DNA from: Candidatus Thorarchaeota archaeon
Lineage (GTDB): Archaea; Asgardarchaeota; Thorarchaeia; Thorarchaeales; Thorarchaeaceae
Direction of reading: 5' to 3'
DNA: 50,879 nt
Assembly (NCBI GenBank): GCA_016839605.1
Contig: JAEOTX010000051.1
Location: 1 to 50,879 of the forward strand
The translations under genes and the position numbers were made by a program. The notes under the pieces were generated by a model. It searched no databases. It was given only the letters and a program-made list of their open reading frames with translations, and had not been told where the DNA came from. Below are positions 17,557-26,308 of this stretch, piece by piece; within the stretch, counting starts at the first letter, position 1, and each line of letters opens with the position of its first letter.

Positions 17557-18096
17557 TTACGTAAACCTCTGAACAAGTTTTCCAGACTCGTTCTGCAGCT
17601 CTTCTATGGTTCCTTCATTAACCACGACAATATCACTTAGAGCAATTACTGCTCCTAGGCCGACAGATACCTCACGAAGGTCTCTTTCTCTGAATGTGAC
17701 CCAGTCTTGTGGGTCATCCTTTCGACCACGTTGTTGTAGGCGTGAGAAACGTGCTTTTGGTGAAGAATGCACACAAACTATGCATACTTCATCTGCATAG
17801 TCATCAAACACATCCACCTCGGCGAGGCTTCTACATCCCTCAATCACAACTACTTCAGAATCAGAGTTTTTCAGACTTTCCACGCAGTGCTTAGCAACAG
17901 CACCTGGACCATCCCGCTCGCGAAGCTCCAACATGACATGTTTGTTGTTCTTAGGATTAACATCCATGCCGCGTCGTTTCACTTCATTACGAATGACATC
18001 ACCCATGACAATGACTGGAAGACCAGCCACATGAAACGCCTCTGCAACTGTACTTTTGCCGCCACCGGGCATTCCAGTTAGTATTACGAGCTTCAT
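17557..18096 (-). CDS. UPF0200 family P-loop nucleotide kinase-like protein
   Basis: A 179-residue kinase-fold protein related to dephospho-CoA and adenylate kinases. The P-loop is TGMPGGGKST at residues about 7-16, with GDVIRNEVKRRG, a Walker B-like EVVVIEGCRS, and the lid RLQQRGRKDDPQDW. The substrate is not known. The stop codon is immediately followed by the UPF0201 start on the same strand. The gene starts at ATG 18096, about 107 bases from the divergent thpR gene. Confidence 0.88.
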   Translation of the reverse strand: MKLVILTGMPGGGKSTVAEAFHVAGLPVIVMGDVIRNEVKRRGMDVNPKNNKHVMLELRERDGPGAVAKHCVESLKNSDSEVVVIEGCRSLAEVDVFDDYADEVCIVCVHSSPKARFSRLQQRGRKDDPQDWVTFRERDLREVSVGLGAVIALSDIVVVNEGTIEELQNESGKLVQRFT

Positions 18097-18203
18097 GGTC
18101 AGATTCCCTTGGTTGCGAACTTGAACTCCACTTTACCCTTGCGGTCGTCAGTCTAATATGGTGCTATGTAACCTTCACTATTCCAGATGAATGAGGTGAA
18201 ATC

Positions 18204-18767
18204 GTGTCTTCGACTAGTAGGGTATTCCTTAGTGTTGACATTGAAAACGACGAGCTTCTCTCTAGGATTGCTCACATTCAGTCAAAACTAGATAGGCAAT
18301 CAGCAAAGATGAAGATAATTGAACGAGAGAATATCCATTTCACATTGAGGTTTCTTGGTGACACACCAAATGCAAAGCTAGAGAAGATAAGAGAGAGTCT
18401 TTCAGGAGTCCGGTTCAACCAGTTCATAATCCGGATTAATGGTGTCGGCGCTTTCCCGAGTGCCAATCGTCCGAGAGTGATATGGATAGGGGTAACTGAG
18501 AATGCAGACAAGCTTACCAGCTTGAAACTGGAAATAGACGATCTCCTTGGAAATCTGGCATATTCGCGTGACAGGAAGTTCCATGCTCACGCCACAATTG
18601 CACGAGTCAGGGCAGTACGGGATCGTAGTTTGACAGCAAAGAATATTGAGAATCTAGCCAGTGAAACAGTAGGAACAATGTCAGTTGACTGTTTTAGGAT
18701 GACTAAGAGTACACTAACCGCTTCGGGACCAATCTATGAAACTCTATGGGAAGTGAGAGCTTCCTGA
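18204..18767 (+). CDS. thpR: RNA 2',3'-cyclic phosphodiesterase (ThpR/LigT, 2H family)
   Basis: A 187-residue 2H phosphoesterase. The paired catalytic motifs are HFTL near residue 46 and HATI near residue 129, the spacing expected for LigT/ThpR. The N-terminus RVFLSVDI is typical. The protein opens 2',3'-cyclic phosphate ends of RNA, possibly the ends left by tRNA splicing, which is notable because all three tRNA genes in this window have introns. It starts at GTG 18204, with AGGTGA upstream. The tRNA-Pro gene follows immediately on the opposite strand. Confidence 0.92.
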   Translation: MSSTSRVFLSVDIENDELLSRIAHIQSKLDRQSAKMKIIERENIHFTLRFLGDTPNAKLEKIRESLSGVRFNQFIIRINGVGAFPSANRPRVIWIGVTENADKLTSLKLEIDDLLGNLAYSRDRKFHAHATIARVRAVRDRSLTAKNIENLASETVGTMSVDCFRMTKSTLTASGPIYETLWEVRAS

Positions 18768-18777
18768 TAAGGAATGA

Positions 18778-18886
18778 TGGTGGGCCGGGGGAGACTTGAA
18801 CTCCCGATCTCTTGCATTCTGTGACTTGAGGCCCTAGGTCCTTAGCCGCCCCAAGCAAGAATCATACCAAGCTAGACTACCGACCC
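18778..18886 (-). tRNA. tRNA-Pro (GGG) with 32-base intron, CCA encoded
   Basis: The acceptor stem GGGTCGG pairs with CCGGCCC, followed by discriminator A and an encoded CCA. The D-arm has the Pro-like GTCTAGCTTGGTATGATT, the anticodon stem is CTTGC/GCAAG, the loop begins TTGGGG (anticodon GGG, G37) and the T-arm is GGGAG-TTCAAGT-CTCCC. Removing 32 bases after position 37 gives a mature tRNA of 77 bases including CCA. A TATA box lies about 30 bases upstream. Confidence 0.93.
18817..18848 (-). other. Intron of tRNA-Pro, canonical site 37/38
   Basis: These 32 bases interrupt the anticodon loop. The boundaries come from folding the mature tRNA and requiring G37; a one-base shift would give A37. 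The loop plus intron can form a helix (CTTGGGGC with GCCTCAAG), but I could not draw a strict bulge-helix-bulge. Confidence 0.75.
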
Positions 18887-18913
18887 ATGCAGTCGTTGTC
18901 GTGCATTGATGCC

Positions 18914-18922
18914 AAGATAAAC
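18914..18922 (-). promoter_or_regulatory. TATA box of tRNA-Pro
   Basis: The minus strand reads GTTTATCTT, about 28 bases upstream of the mature 5' end. Confidence 0.5.
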
Positions 18923-19022
18923 ATTATTACATGAATCCTAGAACACGTGTTCGAACTATATTCCGGATGTGAGTCTACACTTATCTGCTGGAAATGAACC
19001 AGAGGCATCAAAGGTGGTGTCA

Positions 19023-20078
19023 ATGACTACAGATTTGCTCTATCATGAAATGTTCACTAAACATGTGATGTCACCGGGTCACCCTGAGAGACCTGAAAGA
19101 CTGATATCAGCTATGAAACACATCCAAGAAACCGGTCTTCTTGAGGAATCCAAAGTCAAGTTGATTGAGGCTACACCAGCCAATCTTGACTTGGTTCATT
19201 CAATACATGAAAAGCAGTACATCGATATGGTCAAGGCCAAGTCCGATGCTGGAGGGGGATACTTCACAATGGATACGGCTGTTAACAAGTACACCTACGA
19301 TGCTGCGATGCTGGCTGCTGGTGCTGGAACATTGGCTATGGATCGAATCATAGAAGGTGTTTCTAAGAATGCATACGTGTTATGTCGCCCACCAGGACAC
19401 CATGCAGAATATGACAGAGCCTTCGGTTTTTGCTTCATCAATAACGTGGCTATTGCAGCAAAACATCTCATTCAACGACATGGAATCCAGAGAGTGCTAA
19501 TTGTAGACTATGATGCTCACCATGGGAATGGGACCCAGAATGCGTTCTATGCAAACAATCAGGTCCTCTATATAGGACTCCACCAAGATGGACGAACACT
19601 GTTCCCTGGGTCAGGGTTTCCGGACGAGATTGGTTCAGGTGAAGGGAGGGGGTACAACGTCAATCTTGCAATGTACCCAGGAGCAGGTGACAAATCCTAT
19701 GATATTGCGTTTTCCGAGATCGTCGAGAAGATTGGCGAATCGTTTAGTCCTGAGTTTGTGCTCGTTTCATGTGGTTTTGATGGACACTTCAGTGATCCGT
19801 TGACCGTATTGGGTTTGACTACCTCTGGAATGGCAATGATGAACTCACGACTGAATTCAATGGCAAAGAAGCTCTGTGAGGGGAAAATCGCGTTCTTCCT
19901 TGAGGGTGGTTATGACCTTGATATAGTAGGAAAATGTTCACGTAACATAATCGAAGAACTCAGTGATACTGATACTACATCATACAATGATATCCATTCT
20001 GAGAGCGAGAATTGCACCCAGCACACAAAAGAGCTCATTGATAGGCTAAAAGACTCCTTGAATGATGTTCATTTTTAG
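19023..20078 (+). CDS. Histone deacetylase-family protein (class II-like)
   Basis: A zinc-dependent deacetylase of about 351 residues, of the HDAC/acetoin-utilisation/acetylpolyamine amidohydrolase superfamily. Family motifs are HPERPERL, RPPGHHAEYDRAFGFCFINN (paired catalytic histidines), the zinc-binding DYDAHHGNGTQ, and CGFDGHFSDPL, ending in FLEGGYDL. ATG 19023 is chosen because AAGGTGG lies a few bases upstream; GTG 18969 in frame would add 18 residues. Substrates could be acetylated Alba/histone lysines or polyamines; the sequence does not decide. It converges with hel308 and the two stop codons overlap by four bases. Confidence 0.92.
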   Translation: MTTDLLYHEMFTKHVMSPGHPERPERLISAMKHIQETGLLEESKVKLIEATPANLDLVHSIHEKQYIDMVKAKSDAGGGYFTMDTAVNKYTYDAAMLAAGAGTLAMDRIIEGVSKNAYVLCRPPGHHAEYDRAFGFCFINNVAIAAKHLIQRHGIQRVLIVDYDAHHGNGTQNAFYANNQVLYIGLHQDGRTLFPGSGFPDEIGSGEGRGYNVNLAMYPGAGDKSYDIAFSEIVEKIGESFSPEFVLVSCGFDGHFSDPLTVLGLTTSGMAMMNSRLNSMAKKLCEGKIAFFLEGGYDLDIVGKCSRNIIEELSDTDTTSYNDIHSESENCTQHTKELIDRLKDSLNDVHF

Positions 20079-22333
20079 TCGTTCTCGATTTCAAAGTCCT
20101 CGAGAAGAGTCTGTATCGAGTAGGTATCTTCATCATCTTCAGGTTCAATAAGAGAAGTGGTTTCGCCTTCCGTGACCGGTACATCCACTCCAAGCTGTCG
20201 TTTTATTGATTTGGCTAAGGAAGTGCCTATGGTTGGCACGCGGGCGATTTCTTCAAGTGATGCATGATAGAGGTCAGACTGGTTCTTCATGCCATTGGCA
20301 TATAACATCCTGCCTCTTATACGACCGATCCCTCTGAGAACGACAAGATCCAGTAGTTCTCTTTGCACTCCATATTTGAGACGAGACCGAAGATTGTAGA
20401 AGAATGGAATATGTTGCGTAGCATTGACTACTCTTGCAATCTCTGATGCTGAATAGACTAGCCACTCTGCAGTCTGAACATACCTGTGAACATCACCCAT
20501 ACCTACATTGAATCCTTCAGTGATTTCACGTTCCGAACTCTCAGAGATCCACTCTTCAAGCAGTCGTGCTGTCTTTACTTCTGCAAGATACCGGCCATAG
20601 TCTTCAATCTCATCTATTGGAGGTTCAATCATGAAGTCATTCTTGTGTTCTTCTACAAAGGAATCGTACTCATCAAAATCGGTTCTAGTTAGATAGGTGA
20701 TTTGTTGGTCTGGAGTATGGCATATGAGATGTAGAGCACCAATGGACGTGACCTCTTTGGCCTCAGAGAGAGTATCACGGAGTAGTATAGCTGTATAGGG
20801 ATCAATGTACAGTCTAGATGCCCTCCTACCCAAAGGTGTAGCAGAGTATGCTCCAGATTCTGTGCTTTCAATCAATTGACCATCTTGAAGGAATATCAGT
20901 GCTGACGAAACATGGTGTTGAATTTCCAGTGGGTCAAATTGACATGAGAAGAATGTGCCTTTGATCAATGAGTCAACTTCCTCTCTGTTTCGTGTCATAT
21001 CAGTCGCAATGGATGCGAGCAGGTGAGAACGAAGAGCGGAAGGTGATGCGAGCTTGGATGTGATTCTCTCTGGCTCGGCTAACACATACTCGTCAGTCAG
21101 TGCATCACGTTCTAGCTCGGATTTGGCAATGAGAATAGCTTCTCCATAGCTATCGTATTTTGGGCGACCAGCCCTTCCGGCCATCTGTTTGTACTCAAGA
21201 ACAGGGATAGTGTAGCTACCTCTGCCTTGTTCAAAGCGTCGATAATCACGAATGACAACACGTCTGGCAGGAAGATTCACACCAGCAGCTAGGGTAGGAG
21301 TTGCAATAACGACCTTCAACATGTCATCCTTAAAGAAGTCTTCAACCAATGTGCGTTCGTTGTTGTCAAGTCCAGCGTGGTGAAAAGCCACACCCGAAGC
21401 AATGACTCGAGCAAGAGTCTTCGTTGCTTCTGGAGCCGAGGGTCTTTTGGACAGCTTCTTAGCTGCTTTCGTCAACAGCTCTTGTGCGTCTACATTGAGA
21501 TAGGGACGGACAGACGAAGCAATCTTCTTGGCTACTGCAACGGTCGATCGCCTGCTTGATACAAAGACAAGAGCTTGCCCCTTTTCATCCAGAATATCGC
21601 ATACCACATCACTAACTATCTCAGGTCGTCTTCTCGGAATGGATTTGGACCTACCATCAAGAATGAATGAGATCTTATTATCAAAATAGACCCCTTCTCT
21701 CAATGGTACTGGTCTCCATGTACTTGTAACAAGTTCTGCGTTCAACCACTCAGCAATTCTATCTGAATTTGAGATAGTTGCACTTAATGCTACAATTTGT
21801 AGGTCTGGAAGGCTCTGCATCATCTTAGCTATAACCATTTCCAATGTAGGACCACGTTTTGAATCATTGACTAGATGGACCTCATCTACGACAATGATTC
21901 CTATATCTTCAAGCCACTGAGTCCTATGACGCACCAATGAGTCGGCTCTTTCTGTAGTTAGTACAACTATGTCAGCCTCTTTGAGTCGTGTGCCTGGGGA
22001 GTCATAGTCCCCTATCGACATTGCTATTGTAATTCCAAGCGATTCGTATTTCTTGAATTCAGAGTATTTCTCTCGTGCAAGCGAGCGCAATGGAACAAGG
22101 TATAGCGCTTTGCCACGACCTTCTAGGATGCTCTTGAGCATGCATATCTCTGATACCAGTGTCTTGCCAGCACTTGTAGGGACTGCCAGAACAAGGTTGT
22201 TTCCATCTAGTACTCCTGTTTCAAATGCAGACACCTGAGGTGGAAAGAGTGTGGAGATTCCAGTGGCTTGAATCAGGCTGATGACCTTCTTATTTATTGA
22301 CAAGCTCTCAAGTTGCGTTGTGGTCATCTCCAT
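20075..22333 (-). CDS. hel308: Hel308-type superfamily 2 DNA helicase
   Basis: A 752-residue Ski2-like 3'-5' helicase that acts at stalled forks. Motifs in order are Walker A VPTSAGKTL, LVPLRSLA (Ia), VVLTTERADSL (Ib), DEVH (II), ALSATISN (III), the second RecA domain with LVFVSSRRS, ATPTLAAGVNLPA (V) and QMAGRAGRP (VI). Winged-helix and ratchet domains follow, then a helix-hairpin-helix near the end (LVVLRGIGRIRGRMLYANG; VPTIGTSLAKSIK). Its ATG stands 15 bases after the mcm stop, so mcm-hel308 form an operon. The acidic C-terminal tail EPEDDEDTYS is an extra. Confidence 0.94.
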   Translation of the reverse strand: MEMTTTQLESLSINKKVISLIQATGISTLFPPQVSAFETGVLDGNNLVLAVPTSAGKTLVSEICMLKSILEGRGKALYLVPLRSLAREKYSEFKKYESLGITIAMSIGDYDSPGTRLKEADIVVLTTERADSLVRHRTQWLEDIGIIVVDEVHLVNDSKRGPTLEMVIAKMMQSLPDLQIVALSATISNSDRIAEWLNAELVTSTWRPVPLREGVYFDNKISFILDGRSKSIPRRRPEIVSDVVCDILDEKGQALVFVSSRRSTVAVAKKIASSVRPYLNVDAQELLTKAAKKLSKRPSAPEATKTLARVIASGVAFHHAGLDNNERTLVEDFFKDDMLKVVIATPTLAAGVNLPARRVVIRDYRRFEQGRGSYTIPVLEYKQMAGRAGRPKYDSYGEAILIAKSELERDALTDEYVLAEPERITSKLASPSALRSHLLASIATDMTRNREEVDSLIKGTFFSCQFDPLEIQHHVSSALIFLQDGQLIESTESGAYSATPLGRRASRLYIDPYTAILLRDTLSEAKEVTSIGALHLICHTPDQQITYLTRTDFDEYDSFVEEHKNDFMIEPPIDEIEDYGRYLAEVKTARLLEEWISESSEREITEGFNVGMGDVHRYVQTAEWLVYSASEIARVVNATQHIPFFYNLRSRLKYGVQRELLDLVVLRGIGRIRGRMLYANGMKNQSDLYHASLEEIARVPTIGTSLAKSIKRQLGVDVPVTEGETTSLIEPEDDEDTYSIQTLLEDFEIEND

Positions 22334-22348
22334 TGCAAAGGTTGTCTG

Positions 22349-24427
22349 TTAGCTTGTGGTTGAAATTCGTATGGTACCACTGCCTTCGCCTTTGGGTCTA
22401 TATACCGTGCCCTCTCGTAGAAGCCGTTCTATGATGGTTTCAGCTCTCTCTCGAGGTAGACCCTTGGCTTCTAATCTCTGCAATAGCTCGACCTCGCTAT
22501 CCGAACCGTCGGTTTCCATTTCTCTAAGGGTGTTGATAATCATAGTTCTAGCGCTTCTCTGAGAAGCACTCTGCTCTGATATTACACGGTCAATGTCATA
22601 TTCGCCAGTCTCAACATCAAAGGCTACCATTTGTAATGACGCTCTCATAAGGTTCACAGCCGCTTGGCCGTCCTCTTTTGTGACGTTCGTTCGCAGAGCC
22701 ATTCTTGCTCGAGCTTCTGCAAGACGGACCAAGGACTCTAGCTGCCGAGCAGTAATTGGTACAGGTGCAGCCCCTCCTTCAGCCCTCTTGCGGAGACCCA
22801 CATAGAAGTCCTCAATTGCCTGAGCAGCCTCCGGAGACAGCTGAGGAATAACATTGCGGTTTGCATATCCAATGTACTTCTTCAAGAGTCCTGGAGGGAT
22901 TGGAGCTGTTTCATCTGTTGTCTTCCGTGGTTTCATCTGATGCATATCCAGAATGAACCTAGCTAGTTCCTTATCACGTTCTTCGTCTGGAGTGTCAATC
23001 ATGACCCAGATTAAATCAAATCTAGATAATATTGTGAAAGGCAGTTTGATGTTTTCTTGTGGGGTCCACGATGTTTCATATCGGCCAAGTGTTGGGTTCG
23101 CCGCAGCTAAGATTGAGGTGCGTGCATTCAATGTTGCAACAATGCCAGCTTTTGCTATACTTACAGTATGCTGTTCCATTGCTTCATGTATTGCTGTTCG
23201 ATCATTTGGGTCCATTTTGTCAAACTCATCGATACATGCAATTCCTTGATCTGCCAAGACCAATGCTCCAGCTTCTAGTGTCATAGCTCCGCTATCAGTG
23301 TCGTGAATAACGGCTGCTGTCAATCCTGCAGCAGTGGTACCTTTTCCTGATGTGTACAAGGCTCTGGAAGCAAGGTTTGATACAAATTTCAGAATCTGGC
23401 TTTTTCCTGTGCCGGGATCACCAACCATCAGAATATTCGACCGTCCTCTCAATCGAGTTCCATCTGGCAGTGTTTTATCGACCCCACCAAATAGAAGAAG
23501 AGAGATGGACGTCTTTATGTCGTCATATCCTTGTATTGCAGGGGCGATTGATCTGTATATCTTCTCATGGACATACGGATTCTTAGACAGTTCGATTATC
23601 TCTTTCTCATCCTCTTCGGAGATGTCGAGCTGCTCATATTCCTTCTCAGCAATTTCGACCCCATTTGCTTCAATGAACACGTTGAAAGTGGCTAGCTTCC
23701 CACCCCTCCTAGAGAAGTCAGGAGTGGTTTGTAGCAGTCCAGTCACCTTGACCATGTCACCAGGTCGCGAAATGTCTACAATGTCGCCTTTGAGCACCAC
23801 ATCAACAGACCTTGGCATTTGTCCAGGAGGAAGCTCTTCGGGAGACTCTTGTATTCGGACCTTCTGCCAGTCTATGAACCGCGATTTCGCAAGCAATAGT
23901 CTCATAGGGGTTTTCTTCCCACAGGTAGAACACAACGGAGGTTCTGTATATCGACCTTCTTCTTGTTCTTGAGGAATTTCAGCCATGCAAACTCTGCATT
24001 GGAATGTAGCATTGACCAATAATGGCTTGACAATACTTGCGCGCATCATGATACCACTTATGCGGATAAGCTTCCCAATATGTCGCGACCGTATGTGTCT
24101 AAGGGGGACATTCTCGGTATAGTTTGTGATACGAACTTGCAGCGCGTCATGCCCAATTGTGTCCACATACTCGGGATCTTCGATTCTGAGAATTGAAACT
24201 AATGCATTATGTGTCATCTTGAGAAATGACTGAGGGTCTTCTGTGGCGAATGCCATGAAGACGTTATCAAAACCAATAAGGTCCTGGAAATTCACAACCA
24301 GTGAAGACTCGTCATCAATAGACATCTGTTGGACTCTGGACCAGTATACTGTGCTCCCTTGTTCATCCTTGTACGTACGAATGAACTCTTCAAATCGCTC
24401 CTGTTCAGTTTCCATTTCTAATGTCAT
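22349..24427 (-). CDS. mcm: MCM replicative DNA helicase
   Basis: A 692-residue homohexameric helicase. The N-terminal domain has a zinc-binding set CRVC...CSTC around residues 143-173. The AAA+ core shows Walker A VGDPGTGKSQ, the presensor hairpin region, Walker B CIDEFDKMD, sensor 1 AAANPTLGRY and the arginine finger LSRFDLIW. A C-terminal winged helix (EVELLQRLEAKGLPRERAE) closes the protein. It is followed by hel308 in the same operon, and a GINS gene lies about 160 bases upstream on the same strand but behind a separate promoter. Confidence 0.97.
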   Translation of the reverse strand: MTLEMETEQERFEEFIRTYKDEQGSTVYWSRVQQMSIDDESSLVVNFQDLIGFDNVFMAFATEDPQSFLKMTHNALVSILRIEDPEYVDTIGHDALQVRITNYTENVPLRHIRSRHIGKLIRISGIMMRASIVKPLLVNATFQCRVCMAEIPQEQEEGRYTEPPLCSTCGKKTPMRLLLAKSRFIDWQKVRIQESPEELPPGQMPRSVDVVLKGDIVDISRPGDMVKVTGLLQTTPDFSRRGGKLATFNVFIEANGVEIAEKEYEQLDISEEDEKEIIELSKNPYVHEKIYRSIAPAIQGYDDIKTSISLLLFGGVDKTLPDGTRLRGRSNILMVGDPGTGKSQILKFVSNLASRALYTSGKGTTAAGLTAAVIHDTDSGAMTLEAGALVLADQGIACIDEFDKMDPNDRTAIHEAMEQHTVSIAKAGIVATLNARTSILAAANPTLGRYETSWTPQENIKLPFTILSRFDLIWVMIDTPDEERDKELARFILDMHQMKPRKTTDETAPIPPGLLKKYIGYANRNVIPQLSPEAAQAIEDFYVGLRKRAEGGAAPVPITARQLESLVRLAEARARMALRTNVTKEDGQAAVNLMRASLQMVAFDVETGEYDIDRVISEQSASQRSARTMIINTLREMETDGSDSEVELLQRLEAKGLPRERAETIIERLLREGTVYRPKGEGSGTIRISTTS

Positions 24428-24498
24428 GATTGTTCAGAACACTCCGGATTTGGTCCTAGTGGTGTCACACGACTCTCACACTACGTCTACTGGGTCAG

Positions 24499-24508
24499 AT
24501 ATTAAAAC
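24499..24508 (-). promoter_or_regulatory. TATA box of the mcm-hel308 operon
   Basis: The minus strand reads GTTTTAATAT, with GAACGG upstream as possible BRE. It lies about 75 bases upstream of the mcm ATG. Confidence 0.5.
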
Positions 24509-24590
24509 CCGTTCTCGTTAGTTGTGAGTGTGCCTTTTTAACTCTGCCAGAGGTGTCAGGAATTTGTACGGGCAGTGATTTGTGAATATC

Positions 24591-25163
24591 TTATTCCGTT
24601 ACCATTTCGCGCCAAGTAGAAAGGAGTGTGCCAAGTTCATCGACAAGCCACCGCTCCTCTAATGCCATCTGCTTACGTCTGTCCTGATTTGCTCCAGACT
24701 TCGACTTCGCAACACGCCACAGTTTAGACAAACGAGTTTCGACTAGAATTTCGAGCATGTTTCGTATTTTTTCAATCTCTTCGTGCCGTCGAGGACCAAT
24801 CGATGTCTTGTCACTTTGCAGCTGGTTCACCTTTCGGATAATTGCAGAGTAAAGCAATGGAGGAAATACCTGCAGTTTGTGAGGCTGTTTCTCCTCTGCA
24901 TTATACAGATTCTGGAAACGTCTGAGTGATTCATAGGCCTCTGTTGCATCCAAGTCAACTAGATTGTGTGCAACTAGTTTTTCAATCACCCAATTAGGAA
25001 GCTGGGTTTCGGTTCCAGACTTGAATGGACCCAGCGTTTCGCCGCCAATACTTAGTTCAGGCACATCCTCTCGGAAACTACACGTACGTGTTTCGTTGAG
25101 AAACTGAATTTCAAATCGCTCTTTTGCAGTCCTGACATCGCGCTGAAAGGTCATTGTGTACAC
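24591..25163 (-). CDS. GINS subunit, Gins23-type (B domain first)
   Basis: A 190-residue GINS protein, the MCM-binding part of the replicative CMG complex. The small beta-rich B domain lies at the N-terminus (VPELSIGGETLGPFKSG then TQLPNWVIEKLVAHNLVDL) and the helical A domain follows (LYSAIIRKVNQLQ to SKLWRVAKSKS). The B-then-A order is that of Psf2/Psf3 and archaeal Gins23 rather than Gins51. It is encoded just upstream of mcm, a common archaeal linkage. It is divergent from rfcS across a region with a perfect inverted repeat. Confidence 0.85.
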   Translation of the reverse strand: MYTMTFQRDVRTAKERFEIQFLNETRTCSFREDVPELSIGGETLGPFKSGTETQLPNWVIEKLVAHNLVDLDATEAYESLRRFQNLYNAEEKQPHKLQVFPPLLYSAIIRKVNQLQSDKTSIGPRRHEEIEKIRNMLEILVETRLSKLWRVAKSKSGANQDRRKQMALEERWLVDELGTLLSTWREMVTE

Positions 25164-25249
25164 AGGAATCTGTTGAATGACATACCATAAAGAGCTTGTT
25201 CTAGACAGCGGATTATAGTGCTCCTTTTAGTCTAGCAAGAGTACTCTCT

Positions 25250-25270
25250 AACACAAGTTAGGCTTGTGTT
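25250..25270. promoter_or_regulatory. Perfect inverted repeat between GINS and rfcS, candidate operator
   Basis: AACACAAG-TTAGG-CTTGTGTT forms a perfect 8-bp palindrome with a 5-base spacer, centred in the divergent promoter region. It fits a dimeric regulator site better than an RNA hairpin because it lies upstream of both promoters. Confidence 0.45.
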
Positions 25271-25297
25271 TCGAATAAACTGATACTTCCGGAGAAG

Positions 25298-25305
25298 CTT
25301 TTAAG
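25298..25305 (+). promoter_or_regulatory. TATA box of the rfcS-rfcL operon
   Basis: CTTTTAAG with GGAGAAG upstream lies about 50 bases before the rfcS ATG. Confidence 0.5.
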
Positions 25306-25351
25306 AACACTAGAAGATTGTCACCGCAGCCTACGACTGGATGGGAATCAC

Positions 25352-26308
25352 ATGGATCTAGACCTCTGGACAGAGAAATATCGCCCTCCCACACTCGGAG
25401 AGATTATTGGACAGGAATCAATCATTGAGAGTCTAACCAAGTTCGTGGAGAATAGGAATGTACCACATTGTTTGTTCAGCGGGCCGCCAGGCACAAGCAA
25501 GACTACCGCTGCAATGGCGATGGCAAGAGATCTCTTTGGCGATACTTTTGATCGCAACTTCATGGAGCTAAATGCAAGTGATGAAAGAGGTATTGATGTC
25601 GTTAGAAACCAAATAAAGAACTTCGCCCGGACTATGCCTGCGGGAAATGCTCCATTCAAGATTCTGGTCTTGGATGAAGCAGACCACCTTACTGCTGATG
25701 CTCAACATGCGTTAAGACGTACGATGGAATCGTATGCGGGCTCATGTAGAATGATATTGATTTGCAATTATTCAAGTAGGATAATTCCACCAATTCAGTC
25801 TAGATGTGCAATATTCAGATTTGCCCGCCTAAGTGATGACTCGATGGCCAAGAGATTGAAGTACATTGCCAAAAGGGAGAAGGTTTCTGTCAATGTAAAT
25901 GGACACAAAGCCATACTATATCTTGCAGAAGGAGACATGCGTGCCGCTATCAACCTCCTTCAAGCATCTGCATCAGCAGGGGAAAAGGTGGATGATGCAG
26001 TAGTCTATTCAATAGCCGGTAGAGCGAATCCCAAGGCGATTAAGGAGATGTTGGACTCTGCAGATGTGAACTACGAAGACGCTCTAGAAAAGCTAAGGGT
26101 GCTCATCTATCAGCAAGGAGTATCACCCGTAGATTTAGCAAGGCAACTACATAGAGAGATCCTAAAACTGGACATCTCTGAGAATCAAAAGATGCTGATT
26201 CTTGAGAGGGCTGCAGAAGTTGAATTTAGAATAGGAGAAGGGGCAAGTGGTGAAGTCCAGTTGAGTGCACTATTAGCTCATATAGGACTGGAACGGGGTA
26301 AATCATGA
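25352..26308 (+). CDS. rfcS: Replication factor C small subunit
   Basis: A 318-residue AAA+ clamp-loader subunit that helps load PCNA. It begins LWTEKYRPPTLGEIIGQ, with Walker A GPPGTSKTT at residues 44-52, Walker B LVLDEADHLT, sensor 1 LICNYSSRI and the SRC motif QSRCAIFRF carrying the arginine finger, plus sensor 2 in EGDMRAAINLLQ. The Walker A glycine before lysine is serine (AGC codon at 25496), unlike the usual GTGKT. It overlaps rfcL by four bases (ATGA), so the two subunits are co-translated. Confidence 0.96.
   Translation: MDLDLWTEKYRPPTLGEIIGQESIIESLTKFVENRNVPHCLFSGPPGTSKTTAAMAMARDLFGDTFDRNFMELNASDERGIDVVRNQIKNFARTMPAGNAPFKILVLDEADHLTADAQHALRRTMESYAGSCRMILICNYSSRIIPPIQSRCAIFRFARLSDDSMAKRLKYIAKREKVSVNVNGHKAILYLAEGDMRAAINLLQASASAGEKVDDAVVYSIAGRANPKAIKEMLDSADVNYEDALEKLRVLIYQQGVSPVDLARQLHREILKLDISENQKMLILERAAEVEFRIGEGASGEVQLSALLAHIGLERGKS

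Noticed and set aside
23334-23972. 212-codon frame opposite mcm
   Set aside because: It is a shadow of the mcm coding strand; mcm motifs are intact and this frame has no domain.
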